The translations under genes were made by a program, and so were the position numbers. Below, one piece after another: positions 11,436 to 24,001 of a stretch of 64,000 nucleotides of DNA (the stretch's first letter is position 1; every line of letters begins with the position of its first letter). Under the pieces are notes generated by a model, which saw only the letters and a program-made list of their open reading frames with translations, was not told where the DNA came from and did no database searches. Origin of the DNA: Isoetes taiwanensis (Eukaryota > Streptophyta > Lycopodiopsida > Isoetales > Isoetaceae); contig JAJEKV010000086.1 of the NCBI GenBank assembly GCA_021234155.1, positions 620,001 to 684,000 on the forward strand. The letters are read 5' to 3'.

Positions 11436-14400
11436 TTTTTAGCATTATCTTTTTTAGAACTTCATAACTTTTGCTAGACTTATCCAAATCACATGAAATT
11501 TGTTGCGTTTGAACCGTTAGACTATCTAGAACACACTTCTAGTTTAAAAATTTAATACCCTACCACAAAACGATCAAAACTTCTCAAACCCTAAAATCTA
11601 AAAAAAATAGAGTTTCTCTATAGAAGCACACCCCATTAGGACCTTACAAGTTTTTTTTAGCTCCAAGTTGTTTCCTTAGTCCTTTTTCTAGTCATATGGA
11701 CCCTAGAGCTGAAAATGTGGTAGGTGAGCCTTTCAACCAGGCGTTTGGCCTGAGCCCTAAACTCTAGGATAGATGAGCGTGTGTCATTGGAGTACGAGGT
11801 TAAAGTCACAGAGGAGCAAGAGGCACAACATCTTGAAGACATTGAAGACCCAGCCGACGTACTGACAGACAAAAAGAGGAGGATGCTAGACATCGATGCC
11901 TACATTAGCATCGCGAGCTAAGGTCAAAGAGCACAATCTCCCGTCGAAAGGAGAATCATAGTGACACAGGAGCGCATAGAAACTGGAGGAGGACCACCAC
12001 GATCTTGCAGCCTAGCAGCTCAAGGGGATGTCACGCAACGTCAACAAAAGGAGCAACCAAGCTAGACAACTGCAAGCACCCAAGGCCGACCAGGACGAGC
12101 TTCCAGCTCCCTAGTATTCACGACTTCACCGGTTCCAGAAAGAGGAGATCATGATGGAGAGGAGACACATATCAAGGGCGGTACATCTCCGACTTGAAGG
12201 CCTATGCCAACGCTAGGGCAAGATCAAGAAGGAGAATATTTCGTTCGAACAAGAGTTCACTTCCAAATTCGACTGGAAATCAAAGGAAGGACGACTTCAG
12301 TGCTTCAATCAAGTAGTTCGAGTGGACCGGACTCAAAGGATGGAGGGGACGACCCACCCAGTAGCGATAGATCATTCAAATGCGACCCGCTGAGCGATGA
12401 TATGTGCAATAGAGATGGCCACACTTCCAGACACATGGGAGGTATCTCGAAGAAAGCCCAAGCAACAAGATCCACGCTTAGTCTACGAGGAAAAGAGACC
12501 GTGTACTTGCTAGTCACCTTCTCAGAGCTTCGAATGCATGCAAGACTGGCCGCCTGCATCAATCAGCTGATCCTACACAAGCGATCAACGACGAGGCACA
12601 TCTTCGACCTTGCAAGTACACACCTCATGCAGAGACGCCGAGCAATCACCACACCCCACATGCTGGGTAATACATTGAAGTAGGAGTAAATTCGATTCAA
12701 GGGGCACATCGGAAAACATTCCTTGCAACTTCAGATGACGAGCTCAAATCAGACATGAACACCACTCCAACTATAGTCGCGGCAATTCAAGGAACCTCGG
12801 AATCAACCAGAACAAGGAATATATAGCAAGCAAGAGGAATCAAACGAGAGATGGGATGGATGAGAACCTAAGGGAGTATATATTTAGGAATTTCTTTTTA
12901 AAGGGATGAATTAAATCCCAATGTAAATGTGTCTATTGAATATCTCGAGTGTCACACATATAGTGTAGAAACATGAGTTTAGAGTCATGTTTTATGAGTT
13001 TAGCGCTAGATCAAGAAACTCCATCACTTCGACTGCCAAAGGATGAAGCAAAGAAGCACAGTTATAGCCCAAGATCAAATTTTGAATGGAAGAGCAAGTA
13101 CGAGGGAGAAACAACAAGAGCCCAAGCAAAGGTTCGACTCCAAACACTTCAGGAGATGCCCTCAAGTAGAAGACCGCTCGTCCAACACAATATCAACATG
13201 GGAAACAACACCGGTCATGTCAAGATCTTGAGTGATGCATCATCTAGGTTTTGCACCAGGACATCTTCGAGACGCAACTCTACCTCTTGTGGCAGTGGCA
13301 ACACTTGATGACCTTACGCACGAGCGTCCTCAAAAATAGAAGAAGGAACGGCTAGACATCTTCGGAAACTGCGGCTACGGCCTCAAGCCGACAGACATCG
13401 AGCCAACTGAGAAGGCAACATCTCGACGACCATAATCCCGCCTTGTAGTGATGTATGATGATGCTTACGACACAAGTGCTAGGTGGGGATGCGCTTACGA
13501 AATGTATCGCGGCGAGGAGATATGCATTCAACAACTACGTGGTGATGGCTTCATCAGGTACTCCTACCAATAATTAGAAGAGAAGAAGCCCAACGTATCT
13601 CCAATGTGGGAGACCTCAATGCCCAAGGTAGGAGCATTCGACACCTTAACGACAATGATAGCAACCAAAACACCTTCGGCAAGAAGAGAGTTCAAGACAA
13701 GGGACAGGCTATTCAAGAACAAGAGTAGATCTAGGGCAGAAACTTCTTCAACTCAAGGATCAAGCTACGAATCTATCATCCCCGACAGCATAGCCATCAG
13801 GGAGGAGAGCCACAATGCTTCACCCGCCACGGAGACGCTCAAGTATAGAGGGACAAAGGCCAGAAACTAAAAGCTGGAAAAGTGCTAGCCATCGATCACT
13901 TCCACAAGCTCCCTAGAGGCAGCAGGAAGCTCGAAACGGAGGAGCGTAATCAAAGTCACCGGAAGGTACCACATGATAAGAAGACGACATAGCACCATAG
14001 AACGCGACAACGTCCAAGCCATGTGACCGAGGGGATCAAACAAGTAAGATCGCAAGCTCGATGAAGAAGCGACTAGGAAAACCGAGCCGAAGAATCGGGG
14101 TTCAAATAGAAACCTCATCAGGATACGGCAACTCGCATGCAACTTAGCGAACCCAGGGATCAACGATTCGAAGGGCAACTAAGGAAGAGAACAACTCTTG
14201 GGAGTCTAGCCAAAGGAATTGCGCACAACTTCAAGATGCACCTCCAAATAGCTTCAAATATCGTGAAGGGAGGACAACTACTGCCCAACAACAAGGTAGG
14301 AAGAGGACCTCCAAAGGCATCAACGTCTGTTACATCTTTAGTTAGAGTGTGAAGCAGAAGCATGCCACGCCATAGCCAACAAACATTGGAGAACTCAAAG

Positions 14401-16848
14401 GTATCAACGAGTCTACCTAGTGTACGAATTGACGTACAAATAGGAGGATATAGATCTTCAACACATCGCATTAGGAGGAACATCGACAACACTGCCATGG
14501 AGTATGTGTGCACTCCAGAGGAGGCACCAAGAGAATCTAATAGCCTTAGTAGTATTTGTAACTGTGCAAGCTATAGACTTTGCACGAATACTCCCCTTGT
14601 TATCCCCTCCCTCCCGTAGTATAACAGATCAAAAGGAAGAGATGTCGGGCAATTCGAAGGGGTGAAGCGATCAACATTCACAATACTCTTCTGGCAACAC
14701 AATATCGACAAGAGAAGGTGGGAGACGTGGATGGAGTGACACAACAATATCGGATCCGGAGCTACCTTTAACCACCAAGATGAAGAATTCAGCAACGGGA
14801 GGATGTTTCTTTTCAACGGCACCATCTTCAAGCTTTTTGGGAAGGGATATAGAAGATTTTATGTGGCCAACTACGCCATCAAAATCACCAGAAATGGGAG
14901 ATCCTTAATGAAGAAAGTCAACCTCTACATCGAGGAGAAGCAACCCTTCAAGGAGGTCGAAGTCTCGAGCAACTCGGAAGAACGTTACCTTGCGGAAGCA
15001 GGCAAGGGGTGAATGAGCTTCTACCAAGATCGAGGAGCTAGGATCATATAGTTCAGTAGGATAAGCTTATGGATGATAGCATCCATAAGGGGATTTGAAG
15101 GCATTATCGGATATTCTTCATTGAAAGGATTGCCCCAAGATTGGGCTAAGCGTCAAGGATTGGGAAGGAAATACATAGGAGTGACTAAAATTATACACGA
15201 TTGTTAACAGACATCCAACATATTGAAACCACTTGGTGAGATTGATCACCTCGCTAAGAAGGAATCATTACTAGGATAATTGTTGACCATGTATAAAGCT
15301 AGTACCTCCAAGGAATAATCCAATCAAATGGAAAGAAGTAATCTAACAAGTCCGGCCAACTTGTTATGATGGCATCAATTCAATTGGTAGGAATATTTCA
15401 AGAGAGAAGATAACTACGAAAGGGGAATCTCTAGAAGGAAAAAATGGAATAATACATATAAGGTACATCTAAGATAAGAAGTACATTAATCACAGTCTTT
15501 TGAGACAAAAGGAATTGTCATGATGACAAAACCTCCCGGATCTATGTTAAACATGATGGCTCCACCCATCATGTGAGGCACTTAAATATGTTTAGATAAG
15601 GTTAATAAGTTAAACGTTTTAAATAAGAAGCATGTAACCTCTTAAGGGGAGAGAATAGCTATGATGTTAGGTGCAACATCAATGGAGGGGGTAGGGCGCG
15701 TTGAATAATGCCATTCGAAGGGGTGCATGACCATTTTCTTTTCGAAGAAAGTAGGGTCTCAATCTATGAGTGAACCTACCTGCATCTTAGGGAAAAATCG
15801 TCGTTAAGTTAATCGGGCTCGACATGATAGGCAAGCACCAACCTCGGAATTCATAGAAGCAATGCAACGGCCAGGTCATCTCCAAGTTAGTCGACGCCGA
15901 CTTGATAGGAAGGTGCACTCTAGCCATAGGAGGCATGTAAGCCAAGGTGGAGAGAGAGCCATGACAGGTTTTTCGTCATTCCTCACGCCGTCTCGATAAC
16001 AAGTGTAGGCATTCGAGAAGAGCATAATCAGATCGCCATGATAGGACGCATGAAGTCATCGACCATTATGGGAAAGCCATAAATTCCTTACGTCGTGATC
16101 AATTGCTAGCATTCATACCTAAGAATGAGCTAGTAGCCTAGCTCTTAGTTAGATTAATCAAGGATGTGGACCCCTTTAAAACCACATTGATCATATAATC
16201 TTAAGTATATTATTGTGGGGTGCATTGGGAGCACTCCACATGAGGGCATGTATTATAACGTTCTAATAGGTCTTGTTGTTAATCTAAAGTTTTGTCTTGT
16301 GTAGATATATTGGTTGAGATAAGGAAGAGAATAACCACATAAAATGATAACTAAACCTTTAGGAGGATGTAATCCCATCCAAGGACACGTAATTAACCTT
16401 CAAGGTCCTTGTAAATATAATAAGAAACTATCTTATTTTAAGTATAGCAATTGTAAAGTATATACATATAAGGTTGATACATCACCAACTAAGAGGCGAG
16501 CGAGAGTCACGCATTCAACACTTGGATCTGATGATATAAACCCTAGCTATGTGATTAATAATTGGAATATTTTCTAAATTATAATTATGGTCTTGATAAT
16601 GGTACGAAGGTATATTTTAAAGGCCTTGAAGTTATCAGAACCGTCAGTTAAATATAATACTATTGGAACTAATATATCCAATATTACTATAATGTTAACG
16701 TGGGAATATTACCTTAAGATAGTTAACTTACAAAGGAGTCAAGAATCATGCAAGATTCCAGGGTAATGCAAACCCCGAGGAAGAGAATAAGAAGCACATG
16801 CTTAATTCTTGTGTATAATAATTAAAACCATACATATAATCTTGCCCG
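11436..16848 (+). other. Degraded Gypsy internal region, no recognisable gag or RT
   Basis: Purine-rich sequence with many short plus-strand open frames (for example 12204-12683 and 12973-13308) whose composition is rich in S, R, K and Q. I found no zinc knuckle, no aspartic protease motif and no RT YxDD box. This is where gag, protease, RT and RNase H would be expected upstream of integrase, so those parts appear lost, replaced or decayed beyond recognition. Confidence 0.5.
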
Positions 16849-17832
16849 ATGGTCGTGGTCGACAAGCTGTCGAAGATGGCACACTTTGTGCCTTGCAGGA
16901 CCACCGACACAGCCTTGGATACAACGGCTCTCTTCATGGAGAGGCTCCATGGTATGCCGAGAGAGATCATCTCCGACAGAGACCCGAAGTTCATGAGTGC
17001 CTTTTGGCAGGATCTTTGCAACGATCCAGACGAAGCTGTCCATGAGCACGGCCTATCATCCTCAGATGGATGGGCAAACAGAATGGACCAACAGAATCTT
17101 GGAAGTTATGCTAAGAAACTATGTCTGGAACAAGCAGAGTAAGTGGGAAGATTACATTCACTTGGTTGCGTTCGCTTATAATAGCACCAAGCAGTAATCA
17201 TCCCAGATGTCGCCGTTCATGATCAACTACGGCTACCAATGTCTAACTCCAGACACTTGGCAAATGTTGGCCGACATGCAGCAGCTGGTAGAAGAGGTCC
17301 GAGGATATCTTCTCGCAGCAAGGAGTCGACAAAAGAGCGTCACCGACAAGCACCGGACGGTCAGAGAGTTCCAGGTTGGCGACAACGTCTGGCTCAGGAT
17401 CAAAGTAAAGCAGGCAATGCTCCGCATCGGAAATTGTAAGGAGCTTGCTCCAAGGTGGGCTGGCCCTTTCAGAATAGCCAAGAGAGTAGATAACCAATCC
17501 TACAAGTTAGAGCTGCCAGCGCACCTGAAAATTCATAAAGTCTTCCACGTAAGCATACTCCAAACCCAGAAGAAGTCTTGGACACGCCAACGTTGTTGGA
17601 AATGACAGAAGAGCAGCTAGAGATAATCCCAGACTTGATCCTTGAAAAGGCAATCAAGAAGACGAGATCAGAGTTCCTCCAATATTGGGTCAAGTGGAAA
17701 CACTTGCCGGTGGAAGACGCAACATGGGTACTTAAGAAGGACTTGATAAGGCAGTACCCGCAGTTCATGGAGCAATGGGACGGCAAGGTCATCTCCGAAG
17801 TAATCGGCTCAGGCATGACGATTTATGTCTAG
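16849..17832 (+). pseudogene. Gypsy integrase core and chromodomain, frameshifted
   Basis: Four overlapping frames give the C-terminal half of a chromovirus Pol. 16849-17030 begins [16 protein letters not shown] and holds ISDRDPKF, the first two acidic residues of the integrase DDE triad. 16997-17197 continues after a frameshift with [17 protein letters not shown], where the catalytic Glu lies. 17207-17560 is the integrase C-terminal domain (FQVGDNVWLR, LAPRWAGPFRI, HKVFHVSIL). 17578-17832 is a chromodomain (EFLQYWVKWKHLPVEDATW), which in this family is thought to steer integration to heterochromatin. At least two frameshifts and a stop after 17195 make it non-functional. No RT is visible upstream. 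Confidence 0.9.
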
Positions 17833-18820
17833 ATTAATTGATGTGTAGTTAAGATTAATCTACGCACGCAGCCTATGCTAGGTATGGGTTGCATGTGTAA
17901 TTACCGATGATGGGACCACTACGGTGATCTCTAGGACGTGGTGTAATGTCATTGTAGGCATGACCGCGGTTTTGCTTGAATTAGTTAGGCAAATGGTGAA
18001 CATGAGCAATGTTGCACCATAATGTAAGCATGTCCATACGGGAAGGACATGCGATTGAAGGCAGAAGTGAACATGGGCGAGGATGAGATCATCAGGTGTT
18101 CTCTAGCTTAAACCCTTTGGGCCATGATGCACTGGGGTATTCATGATCAGGGAGGTCATGCATAAGGTAGCACCCAATCATGGGCTATGATAGGATCGTC
18201 TTAAACGACCCTTATGCTTAAACCCACACGGGCCATGATCGAGTGCATGGTATAGGCATTATAGGGCGCTGTCTCCACAGCCACGATGGAAGAAGCATCC
18301 TCTTCCTACACCGGGAGATTAGTCATGCATCCATTTAGTTAATTAGATGGGGTACCTTAAAACCATAATTTTATTAATAACTAAAATGGTAGGGCAAGGA
18401 GGTTGAGCTACGAAGACTTGCAACACAAGTTTTGTTGGAATGTGTTGCAAGGAATGAAGAGTACCTCGAAGGATAATTCTTGCACTGCGACTCGCACGCA
18501 TGCAATGCATGCATGCTCGTCTTGAGCAAGAATGGCGATTCGCTACGCGAATCGACGACATTGTTTATGAAATTGTTAAATCTTGATAAACTTAAATGTC
18601 GTATTAAGTAAGGCTAATAAGTACCTTGCTTTAATAGAGTTATGAATTGATAAGTTATTGGGATAATGTAATGTCCTAGTAATGTTTAAAAATATTACCT
18701 TAGAGTAATTCGAATAATTGTGTTAAGTATAATAATAATAAATTGTATGCATCAAGTTGGTTGCAGGACAAGAAGATCCCAAGGTGGGGAGACCCACGAT
18801 GCTGCGGACAGCATCATTTC
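17833..18820 (+). other. Gypsy 3' untranslated region
   Basis: About 1 kb of noncoding sequence between the chromodomain stop and the 3' LTR. It contains a small palindrome, GCGATTCGC...GCGAATCG, near 18534-18552 and CATGCATGC-rich sequence just before it. No gene. Confidence 0.6.
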
Positions 18821-18833
18821 AAGGTGGAGAGAA
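18821..18833 (+). other. Polypurine tract of the Gypsy element
   Basis: AAGGTGGAGAGAA sits immediately 5' of the 3' LTR start TGTGACG, as expected for the plus-strand DNA primer. Confidence 0.8.
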
Positions 18834-18999
18834 TGTGACGTTCCAGCACAGTATACGGTCCCAAGACGTATACTATATTGCCTCGTCACGCGTACACGCC
18901 ATCCCGATTGACGTGTACGCCGACGTGTAGCTAAGCGGGGGCAACTTGCAAGTGTGTGCACATTTATTCATGTGTACACTTTAGCCCATTTAATTAATA
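18834..18999 (+). repeat. 3' LTR, first part (split by a Helitron-like insertion)
   Basis: Starts TGTGACGTTCC and matches 1692-1864 of the 5' LTR, apart from a small indel around the 'ctaagcgggggc' segment. The match stops exactly at ...TTAATTAATA, where the nested element begins. Confidence 0.92.
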
Positions 19000-21847
19000 C
19001 AAGCAATTTATCGCGGCGGCCAAGGCCGCCGCGCACATTCCCTTTTTTTTTGGTGTTTTATTGAGGAATATATTTGATCCTCAAGCATTATCTAAGGGTA
19101 TGAAGTTTTGATGTCCATTGTTAATAGAGATGTAAGGAGTTATGCTATGCACAGTTGTAATATAGGGAGTGAGTTCAAGCAGTAAACCAACTCAATGACA
19201 TGTGCCCTTATTTCCACGCCCACATATGTAGATCATAAGTCCCATGTCAATGTCTCCTCTGAATTTGTCTGCACCATAGCGGATGGTTCCTCAAGCCATA
19301 ACAATAGAGCAAGAATAAGTCACAACTACACAACGTAACATATGCCAGTATTGCATACTGGTTATTATCTTTTCATGACCCACCGAAATAGCAGACAAAA
19401 TTAGAGGATTTCACTGTCTTTGGAAGGTTTCATTTGGTCCTTATTGAAGCCAGCGACTGCATGACCTAGCCTGGAAGGATCTAATCCACGAGGTAAACAC
19501 GGTAACGATTTTGGCACCAGGTTAGTATGAGATCTAACTGCGATGCATTCTGCAGCCTTTCTGTATCACAATAATGCCATGGTATTGAATGTATACATAT
19601 ATCGAAGAGGATGCGAATGGAGCTAAAAGGCTGCATGGAATGCGAGTCTCACAAAAAATCTAATAATATCATAGTTGCAATCCAGTTGTAATGTTCATGC
19701 TTATTCTGAACCACAGCTATTTCTTTGTAAGCCATTGGTTAAAACATTATCATCTGAGAAGACTACTACTATTGGTGGAGAGTTCGTTCTCATCTGTTTT
19801 TACATTACAATGTGGATAACAACATGAAAGATTAAACTGATATGCTTGCAATTTGCTTTTTGATTTATCTACAATGAACTAATTGAACATTTAGAAAATG
19901 GTAGTGTGGAATTTACGATCAGCGTGTCATACGGGTGCTAAATCAACAGCAGGGGACAGGGATATTGATGTCAACTGCAGGGGTGTGTAATGATGCTCCC
20001 AATGGTTATATTTTGAGCTTCGCGCTGGACCTCAGAAGTCAAATTTGCATAGTCTAATGTATCTTATACAAATATATCATTAACAGTGGTTATTAGCAGG
20101 AAAAGTGTTCACTGTAAACAAATATGCATAGTCACATCTCTATCTGCAGCTTTGGGGATGAGAATTTTAATAACCCCAAGCCATAATAACCCCATTCAAT
20201 ACAGTCAACCAGTCTTTCACGATACAAACAAAACTTAACAGCATGAAAGACTATAACAATCATCAACCAGACAAAAAATTGATGCTGGCTCCGTGTTATT
20301 AAAGGCCTGAATCGAAGATTGTAGTGATTGACCACCTCCTGACAGAAGAAGGAAGGTTTAATTTATCAATATTTACAACAAACTGCTTGGGTCTATAAGA
20401 CCAGTTGACATAGATGTTATCCTAGTATCCTAAACAACCAAAGGCAAGTAACATACCACCTGGAGACATGTAATTCAGAACCAAAAGCCAGAATCAATGT
20501 AAAAAAAGCAACCCCATCTGCTCTGGTAGGAATATGCCCTCACATAAGAGATAACAGAATGTACCTTATAGTGCATTAGACAGGATATTTGAGATGAATT
20601 TGTATTCAAAACCAGAGTTCCCACAAAAATCGAACAGTGGTATGTCTGTCATGTTCTTATTTAAGTCTGACACTAATACCATATGTTAATATCAGTCATG
20701 CTACATTGTAATTTAATATGGAATGTGCTTAAAAGTGAAATTATCTTTTCTCAATAACCACATCACCGCCTGCTCAGTCTCATAAGGTCAACGGCACACT
20801 TTAGTTAATGTTTGAGGGCTGTAATGTTTTGAAATGTTGGAATGCTCTTTTTGGGCAAACATTCCAAGGAGTAGGGCTCTTTCCGCGTCCCTATTCTCAA
20901 ATAATGCCCTCTCTATCCTATTCGCAGATATAAAATCCACACTCTGGCAATGATGTGCAGAGCTTTGTCTGTGGCTACGGGTATAGCTGTGTGTTTTTTT
21001 CCTTCTTTTGCTCTAGCTTCCTCGTTTTTGAACCATGTTCCAGCAATAGGGACCTCAACACTTTTTTGATTTGGCTCGCACTGCAGGCATCTGCCAAGAG
21101 TCGAAGGAGATTTTGCACAAAAAATGGCATTTTTTTTAGACTCCTGAGCACTGTAAACTGGGGCTGTGCTTGCACATATCAGGATTAAAACACTGCTTAG
21201 ATATTTGACAGAGCAGATTTATTGGCATACTTGCTGTCTAATCTCGTCCAAGAAAACAGTCGAACTAAGCCGAACCATTCTCGCTATCTCCGTCTACTCT
21301 TCACACCAGTAGAGATGATACCCGGAAAAAATCCATACAGTTCACTAATTCAAGTTCGATAAAGGAATAAATAATTACCTGACAGATCAGATCAAGAGCC
21401 ACACATCAGCTTGAATCCGCACCGCTACCCACGCTTCATCTTACCCTTGATGCCTGAGGCGGCCCTGCATGCCGGACGCGACAACCCTCAGCCGCCAACA
21501 GCACAGAAACGCAAATAACAATAGAAGCGGACAAACGGGAAAGCACAGCAGGCACCCTACAGCTTCCGTCGTCTCTCTCCAGAAACCCCTTTCCTACCTA
21601 TCGCCGCCACAAACCGCTACGGGTTAAATCGACCGGCTGCTCCTCTCTTTTATACCAAAACAAAGCACTTTCCAGATCATTCCAGAGAGCCCCAGACATA
21701 ATCATTCCGGTTACCTTCCAGAATCTCCGCGACACCTTCCACAAGTCTTCTAGAAACGCCCCTTACGCCAACCATTGGAAAATCTGGGTTCAATGTCTAA
21801 TAATAGAACATTCCAGAAACTACCCCTTTATAATTATATGTTAGAGA
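19000..21847 (-). mobile_element. Helitron-like element inserted in the 3' LTR
   Basis: The 5' LTR (1855-1872) preserves the empty site AATTAATA|TAGGCAAG, so the borders are exact. Insertion is between A and T with no target duplication, as for Helitrons. On the minus strand the element begins TCTCTAACATAT (5' TC) and ends with a perfect 10-bp-arm hairpin (CGCGGCGGCC with a 2-base loop), then ATAAATTG and CTTG, followed by T. CTTG departs from the usual CTRR, but the same hairpin and CTTG-T recur at 39767-39800. No Rep/helicase is encoded, so it is non-autonomous. It carries a promoter-like segment at 21648-21823. Confidence 0.85.
21648..21823 (-). promoter_or_regulatory. Heat-shock-type promoter fragment in the Helitron-like element
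   Basis: Read on the minus strand, a cluster of heat-shock elements precedes a TATA box. 21806-21818 is GAACATTCCAGAA, three perfect alternating nGAAn units. TTCTAGAA lies at 21748-21755 and TTCCAGAA at 21716-21723, with partial units near 21670-21690. The TATA box TATAAAAG is at 21648-21655. Downstream is a GC-richer leader, a short ATG frame (MQGRLRHQG) near 21470, and a GGTAAG donor-like site. This looks like a captured promoter plus first exon. Activity is inferred only. Confidence 0.65.
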
Positions 21848-23251
21848 TAGGCAAGTGGGCCACATCCAATTATTCCACATGCTCAAGGGTTGATGGAAAC
21901 CCTAGCCCTAACTTATAGTCTATATAAGGCATCTAAAACCCTAACTTTCCATTTTCGTCCACAGCCTTCTAGAGCTCTGTTTCGCTTGCCCCAAGAGCCA
22001 ATCTCGACTCCCGAAGTCTGTCTGAGCAGCCTAGCTCATCAGCTTCCCTTTCTAGCTTCATCTTCAAGCAGTTCTGCGCTATGGACGCATTTAGAGCAGG
22101 AGGAGCAAGCCAGGGATCAGGTATTTTGCCAATTCAATAGTCTAATCCGCCTCCCAGGCATAGTGTAAGTAGGTTTAGCCTATTGAATTGCCCATAACAG
22201 CCATCTAGACCTCTAGATATCAAGCCATAACTAAAGAACCTAACTCTGTGATTTAGATTAAAACTTATTCTTTAGTTCTTCTATGATATGTATGTGATGA
22301 TGATCTCTGTGGAATCATTGTATTGGGAAGGGGGGTAGAGGCCTTAAAAGCCTAGTAGTTTGATGCGCCTAGCTAGCCCTCTTTAATGCACTATTAAATT
22401 CGGCCTGTGTACAAGAACCAAACCTGGTTGTGAGTGGAGGGACCAGATTGGCTTACAAGGAGGTGCATGTCCTGGCTCATGATCACGTCCCTCTGGTAGT
22501 AAAGCCTATCGGGGACTACAGTGCACTAGACCTAATGCTCACGCCCTTTAGCGTCGCGGGCTTTGCATGGGTTCGACACTCTTGGGGTGGTGGACACCTT
22601 CCATGGAGTTCGGGTCGAGTGCAGGCAAAGGGCCCTATAGTCACCTTGAGCCAGCATGCCAACCTCTGGTGGGAGCAATCCCTACCTGCCCCATCGGAAC
22701 TGGGGAGATGCAACCCAGGAGTAGCCCCTCTGGCTATGCATCCGGCGGGCTACAGTCAAGTCCCAAGACTTTTCAACCTACTCTGCAAAGTGTGCACAGG
22801 AGGGGCGGATGGAGTGGACTACCCTAAGCCATGTTCTTATGCCAGCCAAATCCATTTGCCATGAATTACATGCCTCATGATGACTTACGGAGACCCAAGC
22901 CGTCAGTCATTCCTCTTGAGTCTGAGCCTTGGGTAGGATCTCCATATGTGATGTACTGATCTTTGTCTATGCAGATATGTGGTGAACCATCCTTCGTGAT
23001 GGTCATGTGATGTGATGTATTTGTACTTAATGTGATGTGATGTATTTGTACTTACATATATGTTTACGCTTCCGCAGCTAGGTAGGCCCTGGGGGGGAGA
23101 CAGGGTAAAATGACCCCTTCATTCTTCCCACTGGAACTCGTCAAGGTTGTAGTGATACGTGGAGGGCCTTGTATCAGCATGGAGCTGGTATGGGGGATGA
23201 ACTCCTGTTTGTATACGGTGAGTGCACCGTATATGAGTAGGGGACGTTACA
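21848..23251 (+). repeat. 3' LTR, second part
   Basis: Resumes at TAGGCAAGTGGGCC and matches 1865-3230 closely to the end GGGGACGTTACA. It carries a 24-bp tandem duplication ('atgtgatgtgatgtatttgtactta') near 23015-23053 that is single in the 5' LTR. It is followed by the ATAGG target duplication. Confidence 0.92.
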
Positions 23252-23256
23252 ATAGG

Positions 23257-23995
23257 AGTGCCCTTGAGCCCTTGAATGAGAGAAGCCACTTCAAATGCGT
23301 TTTTCCTAGCAATTCATTCCCATCCACAGATTCCCATCCACAGATAGATAGTTTGAAGCGCATAAAGATCCCCACTTGTTCTCAAAAATGGGACTAGAAA
23401 ATTTCACGGCATTGGAAGGAAAGCTAGACAGGAAATCCAATTTACACATATTTGGTGAATTTGTCAACAAGATGACTCACTTCTTTGATTCCAGCTGGGC
23501 TTTGAAGTATTACTCCAAGGACCTTGAGGAGAACATCAAAAACGTCTCTTATGTTTAACTCGAATCCAATATTATCATACTTTGACATTCGTAAGAACTG
23601 TTAAGGGACAGGATATCCTGCAAGTGAGAAAATACTTACACATCAATATCCCCATTCTTTTTTGCATAAAACAAACACGATACAAGTTTTGATCTTGCCA
23701 CAAAGCCATTATATACAGAACACAACAATAAGTCCAGCATATCGGTAAATACAACAGGTCGGTTCTAGAACTTCATTGGACATTTTTTGCCAGTTAGACG
23801 GTTTGAACTGCAGCAATGGCTCGCCCACTCGCCATAGCCGCATCCGAGGTGACCGGCAAAAGAGGGGCAACAACAGGTTTGGAGCGGTTTCTGGCATATT
23901 TCAGGCATTTACCAGCAGATACCTACAATATGCCAAAAACCCAAACGAAGATATTGGCCCCTTAGGGGGCATTGGTGGAGAGGTGGGCTGTGGGC
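23257..23995. other. Upstream region of the vicilin gene
   Basis: No confident gene. 23375-23557 is a 60-codon open frame without recognisable features. 23788-23975 shares blocks with 35160-35300 ('ttgccagttaga.ggtttg', 'atgccaaaaaccca', and a GCCCCTTAGGGGGC-type hairpin), so part is a dispersed repeat. A TATATA sequence is present near 23710. Confidence 0.45.
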
Positions 23996-24001
23996 ATGGA
24001 G

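Larger units (their letters stand above)
1692..23251 (+). mobile_element. Gypsy-type LTR retrotransposon with nested insertions
   Basis: One LTR element spans this interval. It is bounded by the 5-bp direct repeat ATAGG at 1687-1691 and 23252-23256. The LTRs begin TGTGACGTTCC, and the 3' LTR ends GGGGACGTTACA, giving short inverted termini. The initiator-Met primer site TGGTATCAGAGC follows the 5' LTR, and a purine tract precedes the 3' LTR. Integrase and chromodomain sequence on the plus strand places it with the Gypsy chromoviruses. I could not recognise gag, protease, reverse transcriptase or RNase H. The 21.6-kb span includes later insertions: a LINE, a LINE tail, a Helitron-type end and a 2.85-kb Helitron-like element inside the 3' LTR. 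Confidence 0.9.
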
